Shown: positions 22,113 through 34,639 of the stretch, piece after piece
Layout of the letters: the number at the start of each line of letters is the position of its first letter
Position numbering within the stretch: position 1 is the first letter of the stretch
NCBI RefSeq assembly: GCF_910592395.1
Contig: NC_088320.1
Coordinates: 10,296,001-10,360,000, forward strand
DNA length: 64,000 nt
Source: Lineus longissimus
Taxonomy: Eukaryota; Nemertea; Pilidiophora; Heteronemertea; Lineidae
Direction: 5' to 3'
Position numbers and translations under genes: made by a program
The notes under the pieces: model-generated
Databases searched by the model: none
Seen by the model: the letters and a program-made list of their open reading frames with translations, nothing else
Told to the model about the DNA's origin: nothing

Positions 22113-23803
22113 GTACGGTTCACTTGAATAAGACAGATGTAAACAATGCAAGTTTGATAAAAGAAGCAATTACACTGTTAACCCGTTGACATGAAGGTGG
22201 CAGCACCACACTGTAGTGACTCTTAAAGGGGCAATAGGGATTACACTATGTTATTTCTTAACTTGGAACTGAACGTTCGTGCACTTTGATGTGGCTTGAA
22301 ACACGTTAAAAAGAAAAGTCTGACTTATCTTAGACATCTGAACATGATACATGAAAGTCCATACTTTTAGTTTAATCCAGAAATACTAAATTTAGGACAT
22401 AACCTGGACATGTGTCATAGAGGTTACATAACGCTGCGCAACCTGAAATTTGGTTGATGGAAATATAGCGTCAAAGGCGTTAAGATGCCTTCGCAGTTTA
22501 TAAATCCAAGCGATCTACTGGTTTCACCAGTCCGGTTGATCTCCTAATGTCGCTATCGGTCACCTGTAGCTGATTACAGGTAGGCATCAGTCACTTGAGG
22601 CTGATTTATACCGTTAGGCATGATTGTCTCTTAGACTTCTACGGTTTCTGCGTAGATCTTACATTATTGTTATCAGTGCTAAAATTATAACCCCAAATCT
22701 TATTTATAATTACATCCATAAACCCTCTCCATTTGAACCATTCGGTTGCTTTTAGTCCCAGTGATTCAAAAGGTATCACTGTTTTGTCTGGTCTTAGTAA
22801 ATCTGAAATATAATTTATCCCTACTTCCTTCCAATGTTTATAAAAGATCATTCTTTGATTTAATGTCAGGTCAGGTTAGCTACCTGCCACTGGTAACCTG
22901 TAAGCCAGTGCCACCTGTCCCAGGTGGGTGACTTGTCACCCAGGGCGGATAAGCTCATCTAGAGCCAACGGCCATCTAGTTCTCCACCACCATAGCCTCC
23001 TGGAAACTAGACACCGAGGCGACTTGACACACAAGTGACTAGTCACCTTGGGCAGTTGAGAAAGTTCTCCGGGGGAGACTGGCCTCCTTAGCCTTGGCCG
23101 GCAACTAGTCTAGGAGATGGAAAACTCTGTTTTAATTTTAGGTTAGCTACCTGCCACTGGCAACCTGTAAGCCAGTGCCACCTGTCTCAGGTGGTTGACT
23201 TGTCACCCAGGGCGGATGAGCTCATCTAGAGCCAACGGCCATCTAGTTCTCCACTACCATAGCCTCGTGGAAACTAGACACCGAGGCGACCTGACACACA
23301 AGTGACTAGTCACCTTGGGCAGTGGAGAAAGTTCTCCAAGGGAGACTGGCCTCCTTAGCCTTGGCCGGCAACTAGTCTAGGAGATGGAAAACTCTGTTTT
23401 AATTTTAAACTCTATTTTAATTTTGATTAATTTATTGTACCATAAATTTCCTTCCAATGTTTATAAAAGATCGTTCTTTGATTAATTTTGATTAATTTAT
23501 TGTACCATAAATATGTTTTTCCTGAGCCACGTGCTTGCAGGCACCGCCTCCTTTGCCTTAGTGACCCAATCATATAACATCTTATATTGTAGCATGTGAT
23601 GTATGTTTTACCAGACTATTATGTGGAAGTATTGTCCTTTGCTGGATTGGGGGTACCATAAATATGTTTTTCCTGAGCCACGTGCTTGCAGGCGCCGCCT
23701 CCTTTGCCTTAGTGAGCCAATCATAAAACATTTTATATTGTAGCATGTGATGTATGTTTTACCAGACTATTATGTGGAAGTATTGTCCTTTGCTGGATTG
23801 GGG
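22113..23803. repeat. Block 1: M, S x2, P x2
   Basis: M (22,113-22,866) is joined to S directly at TTCTTTGATTTAATGTC, without the duplicated LINE segment found in most later blocks. S pair 22,875-23,409, P from 23,506. Confidence 0.8.
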
Positions 23804-25140
23804 GTACGGTTCACTTGAATAAGACAGATGTAAACAATGCAAGTTTGATAAAAGAAGCAATTACACTGTTAACCCGTTGACATGAAGGTGGCAGCACCAC
23901 ACTGTAGTGACTCTTAAAGGGGCAATAGGGACTACACTATGTTTTTTCTTAACTTGGAACTGAACGTTCGTGCACTTTGATGTGGCTTGAAACACGTTAA
24001 AAAGAAAAGTCTGACTTATCTTAGACATCTGAACATGATACATGAAAGTCTATACTTTTAGTTTAATCCAGAAATACTAAATTTAGGACATAACCTGGAC
24101 ATGTGTCATAGAGGTTACATAACGCTGCGCAACCTGAAATTTGGTTGATGGAAATATAGCATCAAAGGCTTTAAGATGCCTTCGCAGTTTATAAATCCAA
24201 GCGATCTACTGGTTTCACCAGTCCGGTTGATCTCCTAATGTCGCTATCGGTCACCTGTAGCTGATTACAGGTAGGCATCAGTCACTTGAGGCTGATTTAT
24301 ACCGTTGGGCATGATTGTCTCTTAGACTTCTACGGTTTCTGCGTAGATCTTACATTATTGTTATCAGTGTTAAAATTATAACCCCAAATCTTATTTATAA
24401 TAACATCCATAAACCCTCTCCATTTGAACCATTCGGTTGCTTTTAGTCCCAGTGATTCAAAAGATATCACTGTTTTGTCTGGTCTTAGTAAATCTGAAAT
24501 ATAATTTATCCCTACTTCCTTCCAATGTTTATAAAAGATCATTCTTTGATTAATTTTGATTAATTTATTGTACCATAAATTTCCTTCCAATGTTTATAGA
24601 AGATCATTCTTTGATTTAATGTCAGGTCAGGTTAGCTACCTGCCACTGGTAACCTGTAAGCCAGTGCCACCTGTCTCAGGTGGGTGACTTGTCACCCAGG
24701 GCGGATGAGCTCATCTAGAGCCAACAGCCATCTAGTTCTCCACTAGCATAGCCTCGTGGAAACTAGACACCCAGGCGACCTGACACACAAGTGACTAGTC
24801 ACCTTGGGCAGTGGAGAAAGTTCTCCGGGGGAGACTGGCCTCCTTAGCCTTGGCCGGCAACTAGTCTAGGAGATGGAAAACTCTGTTTTAATTTTAAACT
24901 CTATTTTGATTTTGATTAATTTATTGTACCATAAATTTCCTTCCAATGTTTATAAAAGATCATTCTTTGATTAATTTTGATTAATTTATTGTACCATAAA
25001 TATGTTTTTCCTGAGCCACGTGCTTGCAGGCGCCGCCTCCTTTGCCTTAGTGAGCCAATCATATAACATCTTATATTGTAGCATGTGATGTATGTTTTAC
25101 CAGACTATTATGTGGAAGTATTGTCCTTTGCTGGATTGGG
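23804..25140. repeat. Block 2: M, S x1, P x1
   Basis: Shortest block; one copy of each module, close to the presumed founding order. Confidence 0.8.
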
Positions 25141-27707
25141 GGTACGTTTTACTTGAATAAGACAGATGTAAACAATGCAAGTTTGATAAAAGAAGCAATT
25201 ACACTGTTAACCCGTTGACATGAAGGTGGCAGCACCACAGTGTAGTGACTCTTAAAGGGGCAATAGAGATTACACTATGTTATTTCTTAACTTGGAACTG
25301 AACGTTCGTGCACTTTGATGTGGCGTGAAACAGGTTGAAAAGAAAAGTCTGACTTATCTTAGACATCTGAACATGATACATGAAAGTCCATACTTTTAGT
25401 TTAAACCAGAAATACTAAATTTAGGACATAACCTGGACATGCGTCATAGAGGTTACATAACGCTGCGCAACCTGAAATTTGGTTGATGGAAATATAGCGT
25501 CAAAGGCTTTAAGATGCCTTCGCAGTTTATAAATCCAAGCGATCTACTGGTTTCACCAGTCCGGTTGATCTCCTAATGTCGCTATCGGTCACCTGTAGCT
25601 GATTACAGGTAGGCATCAGTCACTTGAGGCTGATTTATACCGTTGGGCATGATTGTCTCTTAGACTTCTGCGGTTTCTGCGTTGATCTTACATTATTGTT
25701 ATCAGTGTTAAAATTATAACCCCAAATCTTATTTATAATAACATCCATGAACCCTCTCCATTTGAACCATTCGGTTGCTTTTAGTCCCAGTGATTCAAAA
25801 GGTATCACTGTTTTGTCTGGTCTTAGTAAATCTGAAATATGTTTTATCCCTACCTTTTTCCAATGTTTATAAAAGATCATTCTTTGATTAATTTTGATTA
25901 ATTTATTGTACCATAAATTTCCTTCCAATGTTTATAGAAGATCATTCTTTGATTAATTTTGATTAATTTATTGTACCATAAATATGTTTTTCCTGAGCCA
26001 CGTGCTTGCAGGCGCCGCCTACTTTGCCTTAGTGAGCCAATCATATAACATCTTATATTGTAGCATGTGATGTATGTTTTACCAGACTATTATGTGGAAG
26101 TATTGTCCTTTGCTGGATTGGGGGTACCATAAATATGTTTTTCTTGAGCCACGTGCTTGCAGGCGCCGCCTCTTTTGCCTTAGTGAGCCAATCATATAAC
26201 ATCTTATATTGTAGCATGTGATGTATGTTTTACCAGACTATTATGTGGAAGTATTGTCCTTTACTGGATTGGGGGTACCATAAATATGTTTTTCCTGTGT
26301 CACTATGTCACTTGAGGCTGATTTATACCGTTGGGCATGATTGTCTCTTAGACTTCTACGGTTTCTGCGTAGATCTTACATTATTGTTATCAGTGTTAAA
26401 ATTATAACCCCAAATCTTATTCATAATAACATCCATAAACCCTCTCCATTTGAACCATTCGGTTGCTTTTAGTCCCAGTGATTCAAAAGGTATCACTGTT
26501 TTGTCTGGTCTTAGTAAATCTGAAATATATTTTATCCCTACTTCCTTCCAATGTTTATAAAAGATCATTCTTTGATTAATTTTGATTAATTTATTGTACC
26601 ATAAATTTCCTTCCAATGTCTATAGAAGATCATTCTTTGATTTAATGTCAGGTCAGGTTAGCTACCTGCCACTGGTAACATGTAAGCCAGTGCCACCTGT
26701 CTCAGGTGGGTGACTTTTCACCCAGGGCGGATGAGCTCATCTAGAGCCAACAGCCATCTAGTTCTCCACTAGCATAGCCTCGTGGAAACTAGACACCCAG
26801 GCGACCTGACACAAAAGTGACTAGTCACCTTGGGCAATGGAGAAAGTTCACCGGGGGAGACTGGCCTCCTTAGCCTTGGCCGGCAACTAGTCTAGGAGAT
26901 GGAAAACTCTGTTTTAATTTTAGGTTAGCTACCTGCCACTGGTAACCTGTAAGCCAGTGCCACCTGTCTCAGGTGGTTGACTAGTCACCCAGGGCGGATG
27001 AGCTCATCTAGAGCCAACGGCCATCTAGTTCTCCACTAGCATAGCCTCGTGGAAACTAGACACCGAGGCGACCTGACACACAAGTGACTAGTCACCTTGG
27101 GCAGTGGAGAAAGTTCTCCGAGGGAGACTGGCCTCCTTAGCCTTGGCCGGCAACTAGTCTAGGAGATGGAAAACTCTGTTTTAATTTTAAACTCTATTTT
27201 AATTTTGATTAATTTATTGTACCATAAATTTCCTTCCAATGTTTATAAAAGATCATTCTTTGATTAATTTTGATTAATTTATTGTACCATAAATATGTTT
27301 TTCCTGAGCCACGTGCTTGCAGGTGCCGCCTACTTTGCCTTAGTGAGCCAATCATATAACATCTTATATTGTAGCATGTGATGTATGTTTTACCAGACTA
27401 TTATGTGGAAGTATTGTCCTTTACTGGATTGGGGGTACCATAAATATGTTTTTCCTGAGCCACGTGCTTGCAGGCGCCGCCTCCTTTGCCTTAGTGAGCC
27501 AATCATGTTTTACCAGACTATTATGTGGAAGTATTGTCCTTTGCTGGATTCGGGGTACCATAAATATGTTTTTCCTGAGCCACGTGCTTGCAGGCGCCGC
27601 CTCCTTTGCCTTAGTGAGCCAATCATATAACATCTTATATTGTAGCATGTGATGTATGTTTTACCAGACTATTACGTTTAAGTATTGTCCTTTGCTGGAT
27701 TGGGGGT
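25141..27707. repeat. Block 3: M, P x2, partial M, S x2, P x3
   Basis: The first M runs straight into P with no S. The partial M (26,297-26,650) starts at the junction TTTTTCCTG/TGTCACTATGTCAC, which recurs at about 36,684 and 41,816. Confidence 0.8.
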
Positions 27708-29740
27708 ACGGTTCACTTGAATAAGACTGATGTAAACAATGCAAGTTTGATAAAAGAAGCAATTACACTGTTAACCCGTTGACATGAAGGTGGCAGCACC
27801 ACACTGTAGTGACTCTTAAAGGGGCAATAGGGATTACACTATGTTATTTCTTAACTTGGAACTGAACGTTCGTGCACTTTGATGTGGCTAGAAACACGTT
27901 AAAAAGAAAAGTCTGACTTTATCTTGGACATCTGAACATGATACATGAAAGTCCATACTTTTAGTTTAATTCAGAAATACTAAATTTAGGACATAACCTG
28001 GACATGTGTCATAGAGGTTACATAACGCTGCGCAACCTGAAATTTGGTTGATGGAAATATAGCGTCAAAGGCTTTAAGATGCCTTCGCAGTTTATAAATC
28101 CAAGCGATCTACTGGTTTCACCAGTCCGGTTGATCTCCTAATGTCGCTATCGGTCACCTGTAGCTGATTACAGGTAGGCATCAGTCACTTGAGGCTGATT
28201 TATACCGTTGGGCATGATTGTCTCTTAGACTTCTACGGTTTCTGCGTAGATCTTACATTATTGTTATCAGTGCTAAAATTATAACCCCAAATCTTATTTA
28301 TAATTACATCCATAAACCCTCTCCATTTGAACCATTTGGTTGCTTTTAGTCCCAGTGATTCAAAAGGTATCACTGTTTTGTCTGGTCTTAGTAAATCTGA
28401 AATATAATTTATCCCTACTTCCTTCCAATGTTTATAAAAGATCATTCTTTGATTTAATATCAGGTCAGGTTAGCTACCTGCCACTGGTAACCTGTAAGCC
28501 AGTGCCACCTGTCTCAGGTGGGTGACTTGTCACCCAGGGCGGATGAGCTCATCTAGAGCCAACAGCCATCTAGTTCTCCACTAGCATAGCCTCGTGGAAA
28601 CTAGACACCCAGGCGACCTGACACACAAGTGACTAGTCACCTTGGGCAGTGGAGAAAGTTCTCCGGGGGAGACTGGCCTCCTTAGCCTTGGCCGGCAACT
28701 AGTCTAGGAGATGGAAAACTCTGTTTTAATTTTAGATTAGCTACCTGCCACTGGTAACCTGTAAGCCAGTGCCACCTGTCTCAAGTGGTTGACTAGTCAC
28801 CCAGGGCGGATAAGCTCATCTAGAGCCAACAGCCATCTAGTTCTCCACTACCAGAGCCTCGTGGAAACTAGACACCGAGGCGACCTGACACACTAGTGAC
28901 TAGTCACCTTGGGCAGTGGAGAAAGTTCTCCAAGGGAGACTGGCCTCCTTAGCCTTGGCCGGCAACTAGTCTAGGAGATGGAAAACTCTGTTTTAATTTT
29001 AAACTCTATTTTAATTTTGATTAATTTATTGTACCATAAATTTCCTTCCAATGTTTATAAAAGATCATTCTTTGATTAATTTTGATTAATTTATTGTACC
29101 ATAAATATGTTTTTCCTGAGCCACGTGCTTGCAGGCGCCGCCTACTTTGCCTTAGTGAGCCAATCATATAACATCTTATATTGTAGCATGTGATGTATGT
29201 TTTACCAGACTATTATGTGGAAGTATTGTCCTTTGCTGGATTGGGGGTACCATAAATATGTTTTTCCTGAGCCACGTGCTTGCAGGCGCCGCCTCTTTTG
29301 CCTTAGTGAGCCAATCATATAACATCTTATATTGTACCATGTGATGTATGTTTTACCAGAGTATTATGTGGAAGTATTGTCCTTTACTGGATTGGGGGTA
29401 CCATAAATATGTTTTTCCTGAGCCACGTGCTTGCAGGCGCCGCCTCCTTTGCCTTAGTGAGCCAATCATGTTTTACCAGACTATTATGTGGAAGTATTGT
29501 CCTTTGCTGGATTAGGGGTACCATAAATGTGATGAATGTTTTACCAGACTATTATGTGGAAGTATTGTCCTTTGCTGGATTCGGGGTACCATAAATATGT
29601 TTTTCCTGAGCCACGTGCTTGCAGGCGCCGCCTCCTTTGCCTTAGTGAGCCAATCATATAACTAACATCTTATATTGTAGCATGTGATGTATGTTTTACC
29701 AGACTATTATGTGGAAGTATTGTCCTTTGCTGGATTGGGG
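27708..29740. repeat. Block 4: M, S x2, P x4-5
   Basis: M lacks the duplicated LINE segment, as in block 1. P copies include a short form at about 29,521-29,588. Confidence 0.8.
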
Positions 29741-32190
29741 GTACGTTTCACTTGAATAAGACAGATGTAAACAATGCAAGTTTGATAAAAGAAGCAATTA
29801 CACTGTTAACCCGTTGACATGAAGGTGGCAGCACCACAGTGTAGTGACTCTTAAAGGGGCAATAGAGATTACACTATGTTATTTCTTAACTTGGAACTGA
29901 AAGTTCGTGCACTTTGATGTGGCTTGAAACAGGTTGAAAAGAAAAGTCTGACTTATCTTAGACATCTGAACATGATACATGAAAGTCCATACTTTTAGTT
30001 TAAACCAGAAATACTAAATTTAGGCCATAACCTGGACATGCGTCATAGAGGTTACATAACGCTGCGCAACCTGAAATTTGGTTGATGGAAATATAGCGTC
30101 AAAGGCTTTAAGATGCCTTCGCAGTTTATAAATCCAAGTGATCTACTGGTTTCACCAGTCCGGTTGATCTCCTAATGTCGCTATCGGTCACCTGTAGCTG
30201 ATTACAGGTAGGCATCAGTCACTTGAGGCTGATTTATACCGTTGGGCATGATTGTCTCTTAGACTTCTACGGTTTCTGCGTAGATCTTACATTATTGTTA
30301 TCAGTGTTATAATTATAACCCCAAATCTTATTCATAATAACATCCATAAACCCTCTCCATTTGAACCATTCGGTTGCTTTTAGTCCCAGTGATTCAAAAG
30401 GTATCACTGTTTTGTCTGGTCTTAGTAAATCTGAAATATATTTTATCCCTACTTCCTTCCAATGTTTATAAAAGATCATTCTTTGATTAATTTTGATTAA
30501 TTTATTGTACCATAAATTTCCTTCCAATGTCTATAGAAGATCATTCTTTGATTTAATGTCAGGTCAGGTTAGCTACCTGCCACTGGTAACATGTAAGCCA
30601 GTGCCACCTGTCTCAGGTGGGTGACTTGTCACCCAGGGCGGATGAGCTCATCTAGAGCCAACAGCCATCTAGTTCTCCACTAGCATAGCCTCGTGGAAAC
30701 TAGACACCCAGGCGACCTGACACAAAAGTTACTAGTCACCTTGGGCAGTGGAGAAAGTTCTCCGGGGGAGACTGGCCTCCTTAGCCTTGGCCGGCAACTA
30801 GTCTAGGAGATGGAAAACTCTGTTTTAATTTTAGGTTAGCTACCTGCCACTGGTAACCTGTAAGCCAGTGCCACCTGTCTCAGGTGGTTGACTAGTCACC
30901 CAGGGCGGATAAGCTCATCTAGAGCCAACGGCCATCTAGTTCTCCACTACCATAGCCTCCTGGAAACTAGACATCAAGGCGACCTGACACACAAGTGACT
31001 AGTCACCTTGGGCAGTGGAGAAAGTTCTCCGGGGGAGACTGGCCTCCTTAGCCTTGGCCGGCAACTAGTCTAGGAGATGGAAAACTCTGTTTTAATTTTA
31101 GGTTAGCTACCTGCCACTGGTAACCTGTAAGCCAGTGCCACCTGTCTCAGGTGGTTGACTAGTCACCCAGGGCGGATGAGCTCATCTAGAGCCAACGGCC
31201 ATCTAGTTCTCCACTACCATAGCCTCGTGGAAACTAGACACCGAGGCGACCTGACACACAAGTGACTAGTCACCTTGGGCAGTGGAGAAAGTTCTCCGAG
31301 GGAGACTGGCCTCCTTAGCCTTGGCCGGCAACTAGTCTAGGAGATGGAAAACTCTGTTTTAATTTTAAACTCTATTTTAATTTTTTGATTAATTTATTGT
31401 ACCATAAATTTCCTTCCAATGTTGATAAAAGATCATTCTTTGATTAATTTTGATTAATTTATTGTACCATAAATATGTTTTTCCTGAGCTACGTGCTTGC
31501 AGGCGCCGCCTACTTTGCCTTAGTGAGCCAATCATATAACATCTTATATTGTAGCATGTGATGTATGTTTTACCAGACTATTATGTGGAAGTATTGTCCT
31601 TTGCTGGATTGGGGGTACCATAAATATGTTTTTCCTGAGCCACGTGCTTGCAGGCGCTGCCTCCTCGCCTTAGTGAGCCAATCATATAACATCTTATATT
31701 TTAGCATGTGATGTATGTTTTACCAGACTATTATGTGGAAGTATTGTCCTTTGCTGGATTGGGGGTACCATAAATATGTTTTTCCTGAGCCACGTGCTTG
31801 CAGGCGCCGCCTCTTTTGCCTTAGTGAGCCAATCATATAACATCTTATATTGTAGCATGTGATGTATTTTTTGACAGACTATTATGTGGAAGTATTGTCC
31901 TTTACTGGATTGGGGGTACCATAAATATGTTTTTCCTGAGCCACGTGCTTGCAGGCGCCGCCTCCTTTGCCTTAGTGAGCCAATCATGTTTTACCAGACT
32001 ATTATGTGGAAGTATTGTCCTTTGCTGGATTCGGGGTACCATAAATATGTTTTTCCTGAGCCACGTGCTTGCAGGCGCCGCCTCCTTTGCCTTAGTGAGC
32101 CAATCATATAACTAACATCTTATATTATAGCATGTGATGTATGTTTTACCAGACTATTATGTGGAAGTATTGTCCTTTGCTGGATTGGGG
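29741..32190. repeat. Block 5: M, S x3, P x5
   Basis: S at 30,567-31,367, P from 31,464. The first P has GAGCTACGTG, losing its E-box. Block 6 copies this block almost base for base. Confidence 0.9.
30834..31100. repeat. Representative S module (palindrome-rich, 267 bp)
   Basis: From GGTTAGCTACC to TTTTAATTTTA. Successive foldbacks: CACTGG/CCAGTG, CCACCTG-TCT-CAGGTGG, GATGAGCTCATC (GATAAGCTCATC in this copy), CTAGTTCTCCAC/GTGGAAACTAG with one bulge, GTGACTAGTCAC, GGAGAA-AG-TTCTCC. CTAG occurs 7-8 times. No pol III A/B boxes and no ORF. Origin unknown. Confidence 0.85.
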
Positions 32191-34639
32191 GTACGTTTCA
32201 CTTGAATAAGACAGATGTAAACAATGCAAGTTTGATAAAAGAAGCAATTACACTGTTAACCCGTTGACATGAAGGTGGCAGCACCACAGTGTAGTGACTC
32301 TTAAAGGGGCAATAGAGATTACACTATGTTATTTCTTAACTTGGAACTGAACGTTCGTGCACTTTGATGTGGCTTGAAACAGGTTGAAAAGAAAAGTCTG
32401 ACTTATCTTAGACATCTGAACATGATACATGAAAGTCCATACTTTTAGTTTAAACCAGAAATACTAAATTTAGGCCATAACCTGGACATGCGTCATAGAG
32501 GTTACATAACGCTGCGCAACCTGAAATTTGGTTGATGGAAATATAGCGTCAAAGGCTTTAAGATGCCTTCGCAGTTTATAAATCCAAGTGATCTACTGGT
32601 TTCACCAGTCCGGTTGATCTCCTAATGTCGCTATCGGTCACCTGTAGCTGATTACAGGTAGGCATCAGTCACTTGAGGCTGATTTATACCGTTGGGCATG
32701 ATTGTCTCTTAGACTTCTACGGTTTCTGCGTAGATCTTACATTATTGTTATCAGTGTTATAATTATAACCCCAAATCTTATTCATAATAACATCCATAAA
32801 CCCTCTCCATTTGAACCATTCGGTTGCTTTTAGTCCCAGTGATTCAAAAGGTATCACTGTTTTGTCTGGTCTTAGTAAATCTGAAATATATTTTATCCCT
32901 ACTTCCTTCCAATGTTTATAAAAGATCATTCTTTGATTAATTTTGATTAATTTATTGTACCATAAATTTCCTTCCAATGTCTATAGAAGATCATTCTTTG
33001 ATTTAATGTCAGGTCAGGTTAGCTACCTGCCACTGGTAACATGTAAGCCAGTGCCACCTGTCTCAGGTGGGTGACTTGTCACCCAGGGCGGATGAGCTCA
33101 TCTAGAGCCAACAGCCATCTAGTTCTCCACTAGCATAGCCTCGTGGAAACTAGACACCCAGGGATCTGACACAAAAGTTACTAGTCACCTTGGGCAGTGG
33201 AGAAAGTTCTCCGGGGGAGACTGGCCTCCTTAGCCTTGGCCGGCAACTAGTCTAGGAGATGGAAAACTCTGTTTTAATTTTAGGTTAGCTACCTGCCACT
33301 GGTAACCTGTAAGCCAGTGCCACCTGTCTCAGGTGGTTGACTAGTCACCCAGGGCGGATAAGCTCATCTAGAGCCAACGGCCATCTAGTTCTCCACTACC
33401 ATAGCCTCCTGGAAACTAGACATCGAGGCGACCTGACACACAAGTGACTAGTCACCTTGGGCAGTGGAGAAAGTTCTCCGGGGGAGACTGGCCTCCTTAG
33501 CCTTGGCCGGCAACTAGTCTAGGAGATGGAAAACTCTGTTTTAATTTTAGGTTAGCTACCTGCCACTGGTAACCTGTAAGCCAGTGCCACCTGTCTCAGG
33601 TGGTTGACTAGTCACCCAGGGCGGATGAGCTCATCTAGAGCCAACGGCCATCTAGTTCTCCACTACCATAGCCTCGTGGAAACTAGACACCGAGGCGACC
33701 TGACACACAAGTGACTAGTCACCTTGGGCAGTGGAGAAAGTTCTCCGAGGGAGACTGGCCTCCTTAGCCTTGGCCGGCAACTAGTCTAGGAGATGGAAAA
33801 CTCTGTTTTAATTTTAAACTCTATTTTAATTTTTTGATTAATTTATTGTACCATAAATTTCCTTCCAATGTTGATAAAAGATCATTCTTTGATTAATTTT
33901 GATTAATTTATTGTACCATAAATATGTTTTTCCTGAGCTACGTGCTTGCAGGCGCCGCCTACTTTGCCTTAGTGAGCCAATCATATAACATCTTATATTG
34001 TAGCATGTGATGTATGTTTTACCAGACTATTATGTGGAAGTATTGTCCTTTGCTGGATTGGGGGTACCATAAATATGTTTTTCCTGAGCCACGTGCTTGC
34101 AGGCGCTGCCTCCTCGCCTTAGTGAGCCAATCATATAACATCTTATATTTTAGCATGTGATGTATGTTTTACCAGACTATTATGTGAAAGTATTGTCCTT
34201 TGCTGGATTGGGGGTACCATAAATATGTTTTTCCTGAGCCACGTGCTTGCAGGCGCCGCCTCTTTTGCCTTAGTGAGCCAATCATATAACATCTTATATT
34301 GTAGCATGTGATGTATTTTTTGACAGACTATTATGTGGAAGTATTGTCCTTTACTGGATTGGGGGTACCATAAATATGTTTTTCCTGAGCCACGTGCTTG
34401 CAGGCGCCGCCTCCTTTGCCTTAGTGAGCCAATCATGTTTTACCAGACTATTATGTGGAAGTATTGTCCTTTGCTGGATTCGGGGTACCATAAATATGTT
34501 TTTCCTGAGCCACGTGCTTGCAGGCGCCGCCTCCTTTGCCTTAGTGAGCCAATCATATAACTAACATCTTATATTATAGCATGTGATGTATGTTTTACCA
34601 GACTATTATGTGGAAGTATTGTCCTTTGCTGGATTGGGG
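32191..34639. repeat. Block 6: near-identical duplicate of block 5
   Basis: 2,449 bp against 2,450 bp for block 5. It shares private variants such as GAGCTACGTG, GCGCTGCCTCCTCGCC and TATTTTTTGACAGAC. Differences are a handful of point and small indel changes (for example CCCAGGGATCTGAC for CCCAGGCGACCTGAC). Confidence 0.9.

Noticed and set aside
30834-31100. S monomer as a Helitron end or pol III gene
   Set aside because: CTAG and hairpins are frequent, but no TC...CTRR boundaries, A/B boxes or terminator run fit.
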